Numbered from the stretch's first letter, positions 26,846 to 37,001 are shown. The stretch is DNA of 64,000 bases from DATKQI01 sp035532755 (GCA_035532755.1 DATKQI010000279.1:3928-67927); one strand, 5' to 3'. The notes: generated by a model from the letters alone, not told the origin. Translations and numbers: made by a program.

Positions 26846-28068
26846 AGCGACACCCCCAGATGCTGGGCGACGGTGAAGATGTCCTTGTCGCCCCGGCCGC
26901 ACAGATTCATCAGGATGATCTTCTCCCTGTCCATGGCGGGGGCGATCTTCGCCACATGGGCCAGCGCGTGGGCGGGTTCGAGAGCGGGGATGATGCCCTC
27001 GCTGCGGGTGCAGAGCTGGAAGGCGGCGAGCGCCTCGTCATCGGTGGCGGCTACGTATTCCACGCGCCCGATCTCGTGCAGCCAGGCGTGTTCGGGCCCG
27101 ATGCCGGGATAGTCCAGCCCGGCGGAGATGGAATGCGCCTCCTCGATCTGTCCGTCCTCGTTCTGCAGCAGGTAGGTGCGGTTGCCGTGCAGCACGCCGG
27201 GGCGGCCGCGCGAGAGGCTTGCCGCGTGTTCATGCGTATCGAGGCCGCGCCCGGCAGCCTCCACGCCGATCAGCCGTACCGAGGGATCATCCAGGAACGG
27301 GTGGAACAGGCCCATCGCGTTGGAGCCGCCGCCGATCGCGGCCACCGCGACATCGGGCAGCCTTCCCTCGGCCTGGTGCATCTGCGCCTTGGCCTCATCC
27401 CCGATCACCGACTGGAAATCGCGCACCATGGCGGGGTAGGGGTGCGGGCCGGCCACGGTGCCGATGAGGTAGAACGTATCTTCCACATTCGCGACCCAGT
27501 CGCGCAGCGCGTCGTTCATCGCATCCTTCAGCGTGGCGGCACCGGAGGTGACGGGCTTCACCTCGGCGCCCAGCAGCTTCATGCGGAACACGTTGGGCTT
27601 CTGCCGCTCGATGTCGGTCGCGCCCATGTAGACCACGCAGGGCAGGCCGAACAGCGCGCAGACGGTGGCGGTTGCCACGCCGTGCTGGCCCGCGCCGGTT
27701 TCGGCGATGATGCGCGTCTTGCCCATGCGGCGGGCCAGCAGGATCTGGCCCATGCAGTTGTTGATCTTGTGCGCGCCGGTGTGATTCAGCTCGTCACGCT
27801 TGAAATAGATCTTCGCTCCGCCGAGCGCGCGCGTAAGCCGTTCCGCGAACCACAGCGGGCTGGGGCGGCCCACATAGTGGGCAAGATAGTAGTCCAGTTC
27901 GCGCCGGAAGGCCGGGTCGGCCTTCGCCGCGTCATAGGCGGCTTCGACCTGCAGGATCAGCGGCATCAGCGTCTCGGCGACGAAGCGGCCGCCGAAGCCG
28001 CCGAAGCGGCCGCGCGCATCGGGGCCGTTGCGCAGGCTGTTCACGCCGGCAGGAATGGGGTGGTTCAC
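26842..28068 (-). CDS. trpB: Tryptophan synthase beta subunit
   Basis: A 408-residue PLP enzyme joining indole and serine. The PLP lysine is in [10 protein letters not shown], the phosphate cup is GGGSNAMG, and ETGAGQHG is the substrate-binding loop. The start is a GTG at 28066-28068 with GGAGAT just upstream; the open frame continues upstream through trpF but without homology. It is spaced 47 bases from trpF. Confidence 0.96.
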   Translation of the reverse strand: MNHPIPAGVNSLRNGPDARGRFGGFGGRFVAETLMPLILQVEAAYDAAKADPAFRRELDYYLAHYVGRPSPLWFAERLTRALGGAKIYFKRDELNHTGAHKINNCMGQILLARRMGKTRIIAETGAGQHGVATATVCALFGLPCVVYMGATDIERQKPNVFRMKLLGAEVKPVTSGAATLKDAMNDALRDWVANVEDTFYLIGTVAGPHPYPAMVRDFQSVIGDEAKAQMHQAEGRLPDVAVAAIGGGSNAMGLFHPFLDDPSVRLIGVEAAGRGLDTHEHAASLSRGRPGVLHGNRTYLLQNEDGQIEEAHSISAGLDYPGIGPEHAWLHEIGRVEYVAATDDEALAAFQLCTRSEGIIPALEPAHALAHVAKIAPAMDREKIILMNLCGRGDKDIFTVAQHLGVSL

Positions 28069-28115
28069 GATCGGATCTCCAGTTGCCGCCGTCTTAGCGC
28101 AGCCGTGCCGTCCGG

Positions 28116-28763
28116 TCACGCCCGCCTGGCGATGCCGTTCTGGTTGCCGCGCGCGGCGGCGATGAAGGCGCGGATCAGCGCCGGATCCTTCACGCCCGGC
28201 GCGCGCTCGACGCCGGAGGAGACATCGACGGTCTCCGCGCCGGTCATGCGGACGGCGGCGGCGACGTTCTCCGGCGTGAGTCCGCCGGCCAGAACCCAGG
28301 GTGCAGGGGCCCGCCAGCCGGCCAGCACCGACCAGTCGAACGGCCGCGCGTTGCCGCCGGGGCGTGTGGCGCCCGGTGGCGCTTTCGCCTCGATCAGCAG
28401 CCCATCGATGCCGGAGGCGTCCGCTGGCAGGTCGTCCGGCGCAGCCACGCCGACGGCTTGCCACACTTTTACGCCGAATCGGGCGCGCATCGCCCGAACC
28501 GCGTCGGCCGACGCATAGATCTGCAACACATCGAGCGGCAGCGCGGCCAGAGCGGCGGCGATCTCGGCCTCTGTCGGGTTCACGAACAGGCCCACGCGCG
28601 GCGGACCACCCGGGTGGCGCACCGACAGCGAGGCCGCGACGGCGGGCGTAACGAAGCGTGGGGAGGGCGGAAAGAACACGAAGCCCACATGGCTTGCCCC
28701 GGCCGTCACCGCGGCGTCGAACGCCGCCGGGTCGTTGATCCCGCAGATTTTCGCGTGCGCCAT
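28116..28763 (-). CDS. trpF: Phosphoribosylanthranilate isomerase
   Basis: A 215-residue TIM barrel catalysing the Amadori step of tryptophan synthesis. The catalytic Cys is in [10 protein letters not shown] at the N-terminus, with [10 protein letters not shown] and the phosphate-binding [10 protein letters not shown] and DVSSGVE motifs. The ATG overlaps the pyrF stop by one base. Confidence 0.94.
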   Translation of the reverse strand: MAHAKICGINDPAAFDAAVTAGASHVGFVFFPPSPRFVTPAVAASLSVRHPGGPPRVGLFVNPTEAEIAAALAALPLDVLQIYASADAVRAMRARFGVKVWQAVGVAAPDDLPADASGIDGLLIEAKAPPGATRPGGNARPFDWSVLAGWRAPAPWVLAGGLTPENVAAAVRMTGAETVDVSSGVERAPGVKDPALIRAFIAAARGNQNGIARRA

Positions 28764-29470
28764 CAGCCCATGCCGGCGGCGATGGCGGCGGCAGCGGCGC
28801 CAGGGTCGGGGGAGCCGGTGATCGGGCGGCCCACCACGAGCCAGTCCGCCCCGGCGGCGATGGCGGCGGCGGGTGTCGTGGTGCGGGCCTGGTCGTCGGC
28901 CCGGCTTCCGGCGGGACGGATGCCCGGCACGACCAGCACCGGAGCGGCGCCCAGGGCCGCACGCAGCATCGCCACTTCCCGCGCGCTGCATACGAGGCCA
29001 TCCGCCCCTGCGGCCAGCGCGAGCCGGGCGAGGCGCAGTACCTGCGGCGAAGGGTCGTCGGCGATGCCGGTGGCGCGCAAGTTGGCGGCATCCAGACTGG
29101 TGAGCACCGTCACCGCAAGCAGAACGGGCCGCGCGGCGCCGGCGGCCTCGGCTGCTTCCCGTGCAGCGGCGATCATCGCCGCGCCACCGGCCGCGTGCAG
29201 CGTGAGCATCCGCGGCGCGAGCGGCAGCACTGCGCGCACCGCGCCGGCGACGGTGTTGGGAATGTCGTGCAGCTTCAGGTCGAGAAAAACAGGGCGGTCG
29301 GACACCGCGCGCACGCCGGCCGGCCCGTTCGCCAGGAAGAATTCCAGCCCCAGCTTCAGCAGGCCGCAATAGGGGGCGACGGCTTCTGCCCATGCGCGCG
29401 CGCGGGCGGGATCCGCCGTGTCCAGCGCCGCGATCAGGCGGCTCGTCCCCGCTGTGTCCACGTCACGCAT
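28763..29470 (-). CDS. pyrF: Orotidine 5-prime-phosphate decarboxylase
   Basis: A 235-residue TIM barrel, last step of UMP synthesis. The catalytic motif is [13 protein letters not shown] (Asp-x-Lys-x2-Asp), and the phosphate loop is LVVPGIRP with GRPITGS. It sits between lapA and trpF, linking pyrimidine and tryptophan genes in one string; both pathways consume phosphoribosyl pyrophosphate. Confidence 0.94.
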   Translation of the reverse strand: MRDVDTAGTSRLIAALDTADPARARAWAEAVAPYCGLLKLGLEFFLANGPAGVRAVSDRPVFLDLKLHDIPNTVAGAVRAVLPLAPRMLTLHAAGGAAMIAAAREAAEAAGAARPVLLAVTVLTSLDAANLRATGIADDPSPQVLRLARLALAAGADGLVCSAREVAMLRAALGAAPVLVVPGIRPAGSRADDQARTTTPAAAIAAGADWLVVGRPITGSPDPGAAAAAIAAGMG

Positions 29471-29475
29471 GCCTG

Positions 29476-29772
29476 TCAGGAAACGGGCGGCGGCGGGGCG
29501 GGCGAACGGGCGCGCAACTGCTCCACCTCGCTATCCAGCAGATGCAGCGCCGCCTCCGCCCGCCGCGCCCGGCGGCGCAGGCCGAAGGAGCCGAGCCAGA
29601 CCAGCAGGCCGCCCAGCAGGAAGGCAAGCCCCATGGCCAGCAGGATGGTCAGCGACAGTGGGGCCTGGAGCGCGAAATTCGTCGGCCAGAGACCGAGATC
29701 CACGTTCTGGCGGTTCGACAAGGCGAACAGCACCAGCAACAGCAGCAACGGCAAGGCGAGGATCAGGCGCAA
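29476..29772 (-). CDS. LapA-domain small membrane protein
   Basis: A 98-residue protein with two membrane segments (about residues 3-19 and 38-62) separated by a short loop with [11 protein letters not shown], then a charged helical tail with [11 protein letters not shown]. This is the LapA (lipopolysaccharide assembly A, DUF1049) layout. Its presence just after ihfB and before pyrF/trpF is conserved in alphaproteobacteria. In enterobacteria LapA works with LapB in regulating LpxC; whether this copy does so is unknown. Confidence 0.82.
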   Translation of the reverse strand: MRLILALPLLLLLVLFALSNRQNVDLGLWPTNFALQAPLSLTILLAMGLAFLLGGLLVWLGSFGLRRRARRAEAALHLLDSEVEQLRARSPAPPPPVS

Positions 29773-29784
29773 CCGGCCATCTCG

Positions 29785-30108
29785 TCAGGCGGACAGGCGT
29801 TCGGCCGGATTGGCGCCGCGGGCGGGCTTGCCGCGATTCACCCGTTCCCGCAACTCCTTGCCGGCCTTGAAGAAAGGCACCGCCTTCTCGTCCACCGGCA
29901 CCGCGCCGCCGGTGCGGGGGTTGCGCCCGGTCCGCGCGCTGCGGTGCTTCACGGTGAAGGCGCCGAAGCCCCGCAGCTCCACCCGTTCGCCGCGGGCGAG
30001 GGCGATCGTGATCTCGTCAAAGATGGCGGCCACGATGGATTCCACATCCCGCGCCATCAGATGCGGGTTCGCCGTGGCCAATTCGGCGATCAATTCGGAC
30101 TTGGTCAT
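29785..30108 (-). CDS. ihfB: Integration host factor subunit beta
   Basis: A 107-residue DNA-bending protein of the HU/IHF family starting [11 protein letters not shown], with [13 protein letters not shown] core ([11 protein letters not shown]) and the DNA-intercalating arm RTGRNPRTG. The start is the ATG aligning with the family; the frame is open further upstream. It follows rpsA, as in most proteobacteria. Confidence 0.94.
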   Translation of the reverse strand: MTKSELIAELATANPHLMARDVESIVAAIFDEITIALARGERVELRGFGAFTVKHRSARTGRNPRTGGAVPVDEKAVPFFKAGKELRERVNRGKPARGANPAERLSA

Positions 30109-30245
30109 GATTTCATGGCCGCCCACCGGGCCACCCCACCAATGTGAAGCCGCAACGTGCCAGAACGCAACCACACCCGTCAAGCATAAGCCATTGGCAA
30201 GACAAGATTTTGAGGTGAGATTCGATTTGGCTTCGTACACAATTC

Positions 30246-30272
30246 GGGCGCCGCGGCATCGCCGCGGCGCCC
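30246..30272 (-). terminator. Strong hairpin downstream of rpsA
   Basis: A perfect 12-base-pair stem (GGGCGCCGCGGC and its complement) with a 3-base loop, 21 bases after the rpsA stop. There is no T tract after it on the minus strand, so it may be a weak terminator or an mRNA end stabiliser that lets part of the transcription reach ihfB. Confidence 0.5.
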
Positions 30273-30293
30273 GTTGGTCATGTTGGTGTCGGC

Positions 30294-32021
30294 TCAGTTC
30301 TCGGTCTGGGCCTGCTGGTTGCGTCGCCGGATGGCCGCTCCCAGGATGTCGCCAAGCGAGGCGCCGGAGTCCGAGCTGCCATATTCGACGATGGCCTGCT
30401 TGTCCTCCTCCATCTCCTTGCCCTTGATGGTGAGCGAGAGCTTGCGTGCCGCACGATCCACCGCGGTGATCTTCGCGTCCACCTTCTCGCCCACGGCGAA
30501 GCGGTCGGGTCGCTGGTCGGACTTGTCGCGGGCGAGTTCGGCGCGGCGGATGAAGCCGGTCAACACCTCGTCCACCTTCACCTCGATGCCGTTGGACTGC
30601 ACCGCCGTCACCACGCAGGTGACGATGTCGCCCTTGTGCACCTTGTCCAGCACGCTCGCCGCAGGATCGTCCTGCAACTGCTTGATGCCGAGGCTGATGC
30701 GTTCCTTTTCTACATCAACGTCAAGCACTTTCGCCTTGATGATGTCGCCCTTGTTGTACTTCGCCATGGCGAGTTCGCCCGGCTCGTCCCAAGACAGGTC
30801 GGACATGTGGATCATGCCGTCGATATCCGCCGACAGGCCGATGAACAGGCCGAACTCGGTGATGTTGCGGATCTCGCCCTCGACCTCGGTGCCGACCGGA
30901 TGGTCGTCCACGAACTGTTCCCAGGGGTTGCGGCTGACCTGCTTGAGGCCGAGCGAGATGCGGCGCTTGGAGGCGTCCACATCCAGCACCATCACCTCCA
31001 CTTCCTGGCTGGTGGCGACGATCTTGCCCGGATGGACGTTCTTCTTGGTCCAGGACATCTCCGAGACGTGCACGAGCCCCTCGACCCCCGGCTCCAGCTC
31101 CACGAAGGCGCCGTAGTCGGTGATGTTGGTGACACGGCCGGAGAACTTCACTCCCGCCGGATACTTGGCGGCCACGCCCTCCCACGGATCGGCTTCGAGC
31201 TGCTTCATGCCGAGGCTGATGCGCTGGGTCTCCGGGTTGAACCGGATCACCTGCACCTTCACCGGCTGGCCGATCTGCAGCGCCTCGTTCGGGTGATTGA
31301 TGCGGCGCCAGGCGATGTCGGTCACGTGGAGCAGGCCATCGACGCCGCCCAGATCGACGAAGGCGCCATAGTCGGTGATGTTCTTCACTACGCCGTCCAG
31401 GATCATGCCTTCCTTCAGGCCCTGGATCAGTTCGCTGCGCTGCTCGGCCCGGGTCTCCTCCAGCACGGCGCGTCGGGAGACGACGATGTTGCCGCGTGCG
31501 CGGTCCATCTTGAGGATCTGGAAGGGCTGCGGGGTACCCATCAGCGGGCCGACATCACGCACCGGGCGGATATCGACCTGGCTGCCGGGCAGGAACGCGA
31601 CCGCCCCGCCCAGATCGACGGTGAATCCGCCCTTCACCCGGCCGTAGATCGCGCCGTTGACGCGCTGGTTGCCCTCGAACGCCTTTTCAAGATTGGTCCA
31701 GGCCTCCTCGCGCCGTGCCTTCTCGCGCGAGAGCACGATGGAGCCATCCCGGTCCTCGTAGCGTTCCACGTACAGTTCGATCACGTCGCCGGGCTTCACC
31801 TCGGGCTTCGCGCCCGGGGGAGCGAATTCCTTGAGCGCGACGCGCCCCTCGCTCTTCAGCCCGACATCGACGATGGCGAACTCGTCGGTCAGGCGCACCA
31901 CGCGGCCGGTGACGACGGAGCCTTCGAACCCGGAATCCCGTCCGAGCGTCTCGTCCAGCAGGGAGGCGAAATCTTCCTCGGGCCGGGTTGCGGCGCGGGT
32001 GGCAGTGGCTGCGGATGCCAT
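30294..32021 (-). CDS. rpsA: 30S ribosomal protein S1
   Basis: A 575-residue protein with six S1/OB repeats; repeated signatures such as [31 protein letters not shown] and [14 protein letters not shown] are easy to see. It holds mRNA on the ribosome. The start is the ATG at 32019-32021, [13 protein letters not shown], matching the family; an upstream in-frame ATG gives an implausible basic extension. The 247 bases upstream, up to the MFS gene, must hold its promoter and leader; no cmk gene precedes it as it does in many bacteria. Confidence 0.96.
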   Translation of the reverse strand: MASAATATRAATRPEEDFASLLDETLGRDSGFEGSVVTGRVVRLTDEFAIVDVGLKSEGRVALKEFAPPGAKPEVKPGDVIELYVERYEDRDGSIVLSREKARREEAWTNLEKAFEGNQRVNGAIYGRVKGGFTVDLGGAVAFLPGSQVDIRPVRDVGPLMGTPQPFQILKMDRARGNIVVSRRAVLEETRAEQRSELIQGLKEGMILDGVVKNITDYGAFVDLGGVDGLLHVTDIAWRRINHPNEALQIGQPVKVQVIRFNPETQRISLGMKQLEADPWEGVAAKYPAGVKFSGRVTNITDYGAFVELEPGVEGLVHVSEMSWTKKNVHPGKIVATSQEVEVMVLDVDASKRRISLGLKQVSRNPWEQFVDDHPVGTEVEGEIRNITEFGLFIGLSADIDGMIHMSDLSWDEPGELAMAKYNKGDIIKAKVLDVDVEKERISLGIKQLQDDPAASVLDKVHKGDIVTCVVTAVQSNGIEVKVDEVLTGFIRRAELARDKSDQRPDRFAVGEKVDAKITAVDRAARKLSLTIKGKEMEEDKQAIVEYGSSDSGASLGDILGAAIRRRNQQAQTEN

Positions 32022-32268
32022 GTGGTGGTGTGTGTCCTGTGCGGCGCCGGCCTTGCCAGGCGCCCTGGGTGTGCGCGCTCCTTGTGGAACACGGCTTGCC
32101 CGCGCGGTGGCGGGCTGGTTGAACGGTGGCGCCGATCGGCGCGGGTGGAGGCGGAGCATGGCGGAGGCGTGCCAGACGGATACGCGCAGCACCGCCGCCG
32201 GGACGATCACATAAGGGGTAGGGCCAGGGAGTGCAAGTCGGGCCGATCCCGAATCGGCCACTCCTTGC

Positions 32269-33528
32269 CTATGCGGGCGCAGGCCGCGGTTGGGTGCGGC
32301 CGATGAACGTCACCATGACGGAGGCACCCAGGCACAGCACGCCGGCCAGGATGAAGGCTTGCAGGTAGGTGCCGAGATCGGTGCGCATCAGCCCCGCCGC
32401 ATAAGCCGCGCTGGCCGCGCCGATCTGATGCGCGGCGGCGATCCAACCGAACATGATCCCCGCCCGTTCCCGCCCGAACGCATTGGCCGCCAGCCGAACC
32501 GTGGGCGGCACGGTCGCGATCCAGTCAAGCCCATAGAACACGGCGAACACCGACAGCCCCCAGAACGAGAAGCGGAAGGCGAACGGCAGGAAAACCAAGG
32601 ACAATCCCCGCAACCCGTAGTACCACGCCAGCAGCAACCGGTTGTCCATCCGGTCCGACAGCCAGCCGGAGAAGGTGGTGCCGAAGAAATCGAACACCCC
32701 CATAGCCGCCAACAGCCCGGCGGCGGTGACTTCCGGGATGCCGTGATCGATGCAGGCGGGGATGAGGTGCGTGCCGATCAACCCGTTGGTCGAGGCGCCG
32801 CAGACGAAGAAACTGCCGGCCAGAAGCCAGAAATCGCGTGACCGCAGCCCGTCGCGCAGCGCCTCCAGCGCGATGCGGGCAGGGTTGCCGGTCACGGGCG
32901 CGGGGGGCGGCGTGCTGGCGGCTTCGCCGTAACGGGTGGCGCCGACTTGCGCCGGATGGTCGCGCATCAGCAGCGCCACCAGCGGCAGCAGCAGCACCGC
33001 GACAGCCGCAACGGTGAGAGATACCGCGCGCCAGCCGAAATGCACGGCGATGGAGGCCAGCAGCGGCAGGAAGATAAGCTGTCCGGTGGCGGAACTCGCG
33101 GTCAGCGCCCCCATCACCAGACCCCGTTGCGCGCTGAACCAGCGGGAGACCACGGTTGCACCCAGCACCATCGCTGTCATGCCGGTGCCGGAGCCGACCA
33201 CTACGCCCCATAGCGCGATCAGTTGCCACGGTTCCCGCATCAGCGGAGTGACCGCCACACCGGCCGCGATCAGCGCCAGCGCCCCCAGCATGGTGCGGCG
33301 GATACCGAAACGCTCCATCACCGCCGCAGCGAACGGTCCAATCATGCCGTAGAGGAAGATGTTGACGGCGATGGCGAGCGAGATGGTGGCGCGCGACCAG
33401 TGGAACTCGCTCTGCAACGGCACGATGAGCACGCTGGGGGTCGCCCGCACTCCGGCCGCTACGAGCATGACAAGGAAGGTGATGGCCGCAATGATCCACG
33501 CGTAATGCAAACGCTTCAGGCGACGCAT
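32269..33528 (-). CDS. MFS transporter
   Basis: A 419-residue, 12-helix major facilitator protein. The loop 2-3 motif is present in altered form (ERFGIRRTMLG), and the second half has the equivalent WLSDRMDNRLLL. The overall style (FHWSRATISLA, then VVGSGTGMTAM) resembles the monocarboxylate/oxalate-formate antiporter branch, but substrate is unknown. The start is set at MRRLKRLHYAW, with GAGGAGTTGGCC upstream. It is divergent from a TetR gene with a shared palindrome, so it is probably the repressor's target and may export an inhibitory compound. Confidence 0.82.
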   Translation of the reverse strand: MRRLKRLHYAWIIAAITFLVMLVAAGVRATPSVLIVPLQSEFHWSRATISLAIAVNIFLYGMIGPFAAAVMERFGIRRTMLGALALIAAGVAVTPLMREPWQLIALWGVVVGSGTGMTAMVLGATVVSRWFSAQRGLVMGALTASSATGQLIFLPLLASIAVHFGWRAVSLTVAAVAVLLLPLVALLMRDHPAQVGATRYGEAASTPPPAPVTGNPARIALEALRDGLRSRDFWLLAGSFFVCGASTNGLIGTHLIPACIDHGIPEVTAAGLLAAMGVFDFFGTTFSGWLSDRMDNRLLLAWYYGLRGLSLVFLPFAFRFSFWGLSVFAVFYGLDWIATVPPTVRLAANAFGRERAGIMFGWIAAAHQIGAASAAYAAGLMRTDLGTYLQAFILAGVLCLGASVMVTFIGRTQPRPAPA

Positions 33529-33567
33529 GGCCAACTCCTCGACAGACTCGCTCCGGGGCTGTATGAG

Positions 33568-33585
33568 AGAGACAGGTCTGTCTCT
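33568..33585. promoter_or_regulatory. TetR-type operator palindrome
   Basis: AGAGACAG, two bases, CTGTCTCT: a perfect 8+8 inverted repeat midway between the divergent MFS and TetR genes (39 bases from the MFS start, 50 from the TetR start). Symmetry, size and position are typical of TetR-family operators; the binding itself is inferred. Confidence 0.7.
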
Positions 33586-33635
33586 TGTCAAGAGCGGGAT
33601 GAAGTGCGAGGCGTGTTGAAGCACGGAGCGGAAGC

Positions 33636-34241
33636 ATGACGGAAGCGGTGCTGCGCGTGCCCGTGCGGGAGCGGATCCTGCGCACGGCGGCCCGGTTGTT
33701 CTACCGGCACGGGGTGCGTGCCGTGGGGATCGATACCATCATCGCCCGTTCCGGCGTGGCGAAGATGAGCCTCTATCGCAGCTTCGCCTCGAAGGACGAA
33801 CTGGTGGCGGCGTGGCTCGCCGAGCGCAATGTGGCGTTCTGGCGTCGCTGGGATGCGGCCGTGGCGGCTGCCGGAGAGGATCCGCGGGCAGGGCTGGAGG
33901 CGATCCTCGACATGGTGGCCGCGAGGGTTGCCGCCCCGGCCTGGCAGGGCTGCCCGTTCCTGAAGACCTGGGCGGAGTTTCCCGAAGGCGTGCATCCGGC
34001 CCGGCAGGTCATCGAAGCGAACCGGGTGGGGGTGCATGTCCGTCTTGCGGCCCTCGCGCAGGCCACCGGCGCGCGCGATCCGGCGCTGCTGGCGGACCAG
34101 TTGCAGGTGCTGATCGATGGTGCCTACATCAATGGACAGACCCATGGCCCGGGCGGACCCGCGTGTTGCGTGGCCGGCGCGGGGCGGGTGCTGATCGCCG
34201 CGCAAATCGGCAGACCGGACGGGGTGGGCGCGCCGATCTGA
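33636..34241 (+). CDS. TetR-family transcriptional repressor
   Basis: A 201-residue regulator with an N-terminal HTH (ERILRTAARLFYRHGVR, then IIARSGVAKMSLYRSF) and a ligand domain containing WQGCPFLKTW and a C-terminal CC pair. It is divergent from the MFS transporter and probably controls both itself and the transporter through the palindrome at 33568-33585. The inducer is unknown. Confidence 0.9.
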   Translation: MTEAVLRVPVRERILRTAARLFYRHGVRAVGIDTIIARSGVAKMSLYRSFASKDELVAAWLAERNVAFWRRWDAAVAAAGEDPRAGLEAILDMVAARVAAPAWQGCPFLKTWAEFPEGVHPARQVIEANRVGVHVRLAALAQATGARDPALLADQLQVLIDGAYINGQTHGPGGPACCVAGAGRVLIAAQIGRPDGVGAPI

Positions 34242-34252
34242 GGTGTGCGTGA

Positions 34253-34573
34253 TGTCCGCGGCGGGATTCGAACCCACGGCCCCAGGATTCATCCCACTTC
34301 GGCTTTCGCCGCCGCCGCGGGGCCTGCCCGTTGCGTTCGTGGTCTGGACTGTCCCTTCACCCTGGGCCGAGGGCGGTGTGTGCCCGGCCTTTAGGTGCCG
34401 CCCGTCCAGTCTCTACACCTTCCCGGGAAGGTCCCGGGCTTGGCTCGGGATCGGCAGGGCGCATCGGGCGCCACAGCTTTCCCCGACTTTGAGCGGTTCC
34501 GCCGCACCGTTTCCGCGTGCGACGCCCAGTTCGACAAGGAATCCTGTGCTCTATCCTGCTGAGCTACGCGGAC
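34253..34573 (-). tRNA. tRNA-Arg(CCT) interrupted by a group I intron
   Basis: Exon 1 is 34537-34573 and exon 2 is 34253-34289, on the minus strand, 37 bases each. Joined, they fold as a normal 74-base tRNA: acceptor GTCCGCG/CGCGGAC, D stem GCTC/GAGC, anticodon stem CAGGA/TCCTG with loop TTCCTAA (anticodon CCT), variable loop GGGCC, and T arm GTGGG-TTCGAAT-CCCGC, with discriminator A. No CCA is encoded. The 247-base intron lies directly after the third anticodon base. Arg(CCU) introns at the anticodon loop are known from Agrobacterium and other alphaproteobacteria. Confidence 0.92.
34290..34536 (-). ncRNA. Group I self-splicing intron in tRNA-Arg(CCT)
   Basis: A 247-base intron between T (last base of exon 1) and AA (start of exon 2); it ends in the required G. 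Core elements can be read on the minus strand: a P-like AAAGTCGGGGAAAG, a Q-like GATCCCGAGCC (P4 pairing CGGG/CCCG), R as TAGAGACTGGACGGGC at about 34402-34417 and S as GGGACAGTCC at about 34347-34355, giving P7 GACTG/CAGTC. No homing endonuclease ORF is present. Length is close to the 249-base Agrobacterium intron. Confidence 0.88.
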
Positions 34574-34642
34574 AACGCGGCCGGACCATAAGGGGCCGAG
34601 GGACCGGGGGCAAGCGGGACAAAAAGGCGCCGCGACCGCAGA

Positions 34643-35560
34643 TTAGCGTTGCGGCATACCCTTCGGCACCATCGTCCGCACGATCGAGGCATCCAGCGCT
34701 TCGTATCCGGCATAGTCGATCGTTTCGTACAGCTCCGTTCGCGTCAGCATCCGGTCGATCTGGTTGTGCGCCCCGCCGTCATGCGCGATTGCGGCATATA
34801 GCGATTCCTGCGCCTTCGCCGCCACCCGCAGCGCGCTCACCGGCCAGATCACCATGCGGTAGCCCATCGCTTCGAATTCCGCGGCGGTGAAGAACGGCGT
34901 CCGGCCGAACTCGGTCATGTTGGCGAGCAGCGGCGCGCTTACCCGTGCGGCGAATGTACGGAACATCTCAGCTGTGGTCAGTGCCTCGGGGAAGATCGCG
35001 TCCGCGCCGGCTTCCAAGTACAGTTTCGCGCGCGCCACCGCCCCATCCATGCCCTCGCTCGCCGCGGCGTCGGTGCGGGCAATGACGAAAAGATGCCGCC
35101 GCGCTTTTGCCGCCGCCGCCACCTTGGCTGCCATGTCATGCGGATCGGCGAGCTTCTTGTCGTTCAGATGGCCACATTTCTTCGGCAGCAGCTGATCCTC
35201 GATATGCACCGCTGCTGCGCCGGCCTCCTCGAAGGAGCGCACCATGTGCATCACGTTCAGCGCCTCGCCATAGCCGGTATCGCCGTCGACCAGCACGGGC
35301 AGGCCGCTCGCGCGCGCCACCTGCCGGATGTGGAAGCCGACCTCGTCAACCGTGATCACGCCCAGATCCGGAAGGCCCATCTGCGCGCTCATCGCGGCAC
35401 CCGAGAGATAGAGTGCGTGGAATCCGGCACGCCTGGCCTGCAATGCCGCGAGCCCGTTCGGCGCGCCCGGAATGCGCAGGATGCCCGGTTGTGCCAGCAG
35501 CGCGCGAAAGCGGTCCCCGGCCAGGGCGGAAGGAGTGTCGGCGGCGACCAGATAGCTCAT
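34643..35560 (-). CDS. prpB: 2-Methylisocitrate lyase
   Basis: A 305-residue member of the isocitrate lyase/PEP mutase superfamily. The catalytic loop KKCGHLNDKKL holds the Cys-Gly-His of methylisocitrate lyases; DGDTGYG and IARTDA are the metal-binding segments. It splits 2-methylisocitrate to pyruvate and succinate in propionate breakdown. prpC and prpD are not adjacent. An oxaloacetate decarboxylase of the same superfamily would lack the KKCGH loop. It is 16 bases from the antiporter gene on the same strand. Confidence 0.88.
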   Translation of the reverse strand: MSYLVAADTPSALAGDRFRALLAQPGILRIPGAPNGLAALQARRAGFHALYLSGAAMSAQMGLPDLGVITVDEVGFHIRQVARASGLPVLVDGDTGYGEALNVMHMVRSFEEAGAAAVHIEDQLLPKKCGHLNDKKLADPHDMAAKVAAAAKARRHLFVIARTDAAASEGMDGAVARAKLYLEAGADAIFPEALTTAEMFRTFAARVSAPLLANMTEFGRTPFFTAAEFEAMGYRMVIWPVSALRVAAKAQESLYAAIAHDGGAHNQIDRMLTRTELYETIDYAGYEALDASIVRTMVPKGMPQR

Positions 35561-35576
35561 CGGGCGGGCTCCGGGA

Positions 35577-37001
35577 TCAGACGAAAAACAGCAGCGTCAG
35601 CAGGGCGTAAACCGGCAGCAGGATACCCGCAACCCAGCCGATGTAGCCGAAGAAGCCCGGCATGCGGATGCCACGGTGCGCTGCGATCGACTGCACCATC
35701 ATGTTCGGCGCGTTGCCTATATAGGTCAGCGCGCCGAAGAAGTTCGCCCCCGCCGCGATGGCCACCAGCAGATGGTTCAGCCTGCCGGTCAGCACGGCCG
35801 CGTCCCCGCCGGCCATCTGGAAGAACACGAGATAGGCCGGCGCGCTGTCCAGGAATGCCGAGACCACGCCGCTCAACCAGAAATACATCGCCGCGACAGG
35901 CTGGCCGGCGGCATTCTCGGTCAGCCGCAGCAGGGGTGCCGCGGGGCCGTGCAGCCCCGCCGAAAGAATGGCGAGCATCGGCGTGATCGTGATGAAGATC
36001 GCGGCAAACAGCTTCGCCACTTCCGCCATCGGCGCCCACGCGAACATGTTGGCCTGCCGGACCGCAAGCGGTGTGAACCGGATCGACACCAGCGTGACCA
36101 GGAGGAATACGGCGATCGCCATCAACTGTTGGATGCCGACGGGCTGGCCGAGCAGCCTCACGCGTCCAGGTGTCCAGAGCCCTTGCAACAAAACCGCCCC
36201 AACCACCAATACCAGCAGCGCGATGTTGCCTGTTCCGCGCAGCCGCAGGCGCCCGGTCGGCGGGGAAGCCGGTTCCGAGGCCGCAAGATGCCGGTCATAG
36301 GCATGGAAGGCCGCCAGAAGGATGGCCGCGACCACCAGCATAGGCGCCAGCAGATAGCGGATCGGCCAGAAGAACGGCACGCCTTCCAGGAACCCGACAT
36401 ATTGCGGCGGATTGCCCAGTGGCGAGGTGACACCCCCGACATTCGCGACCAGGATGATGAAGAACATCACCAGATGCGTTTTGCGGGCCCGGTGCGCGTT
36501 GCTGCGCAGCAGAGGATGGATCAGTACCATCGCGGCCCCCGTCGTGCCCATCACGCCGGCGAGTGCGGTGCCGATGGCGAGCAGCAGCGTGTTGCCCGCC
36601 GGCCGCCCCCAGGGTCCGCCCTGGACCAGGATGCCGCCGCCCACGGTGAACAGCGCCAGCAGCAGGGTCACGAAGGGCAGATATTCCAGCAGCAGGGCGC
36701 GCCAGACTTCCGCCGCGGTCATTGCCATGCCCTGATGCAATGCCTGCGGCACCACCAGAAGGGCGATCCACACCAGGCAGACCGTCCCCATGCGCCGATG
36801 CCACAGGCGGGGCGCAAACATCGGGAACAGCCCGATCGAGGCAAGCACTCCGAGGAACGGCACCCCCCAGATCAGGCCTGGAAGCGGCGTCGCTCCTTGC
36901 GCAGCCCAGCATCGCACCGGCACAAGGGTTGCGATGACCGCCGTGAGAGCCGACATCACGGGCACCTGATGCCGGTACGGCAGGCGGCGGCTTGGTTGCA
37001 T
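35577..37001 (-). CDS. NhaD/CitT-type sodium:proton antiporter-like membrane protein
   Basis: A 474-residue polytopic protein with about 11-12 hydrophobic segments. Motifs GTTGAAMVLIHPLLR, ANVGGVTSPLGNPPQ and, in the second half, SAPAYLVFF with ALTYIGNAPN are typical of the ion transporter superfamily branch that includes NhaD and citrate carriers. The two inverted half-repeats each carry the expected Asn/Ser-Pro elements. The start is placed at MQPSRRLPYR (37001); MSALTAV at 36956 is an alternative. It is divergent from coxG with about 50 bases between. Confidence 0.78.
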   Translation of the reverse strand: MQPSRRLPYRHQVPVMSALTAVIATLVPVRCWAAQGATPLPGLIWGVPFLGVLASIGLFPMFAPRLWHRRMGTVCLVWIALLVVPQALHQGMAMTAAEVWRALLLEYLPFVTLLLALFTVGGGILVQGGPWGRPAGNTLLLAIGTALAGVMGTTGAAMVLIHPLLRSNAHRARKTHLVMFFIILVANVGGVTSPLGNPPQYVGFLEGVPFFWPIRYLLAPMLVVAAILLAAFHAYDRHLAASEPASPPTGRLRLRGTGNIALLVLVVGAVLLQGLWTPGRVRLLGQPVGIQQLMAIAVFLLVTLVSIRFTPLAVRQANMFAWAPMAEVAKLFAAIFITITPMLAILSAGLHGPAAPLLRLTENAAGQPVAAMYFWLSGVVSAFLDSAPAYLVFFQMAGGDAAVLTGRLNHLLVAIAAGANFFGALTYIGNAPNMMVQSIAAHRGIRMPGFFGYIGWVAGILLPVYALLTLLFFV

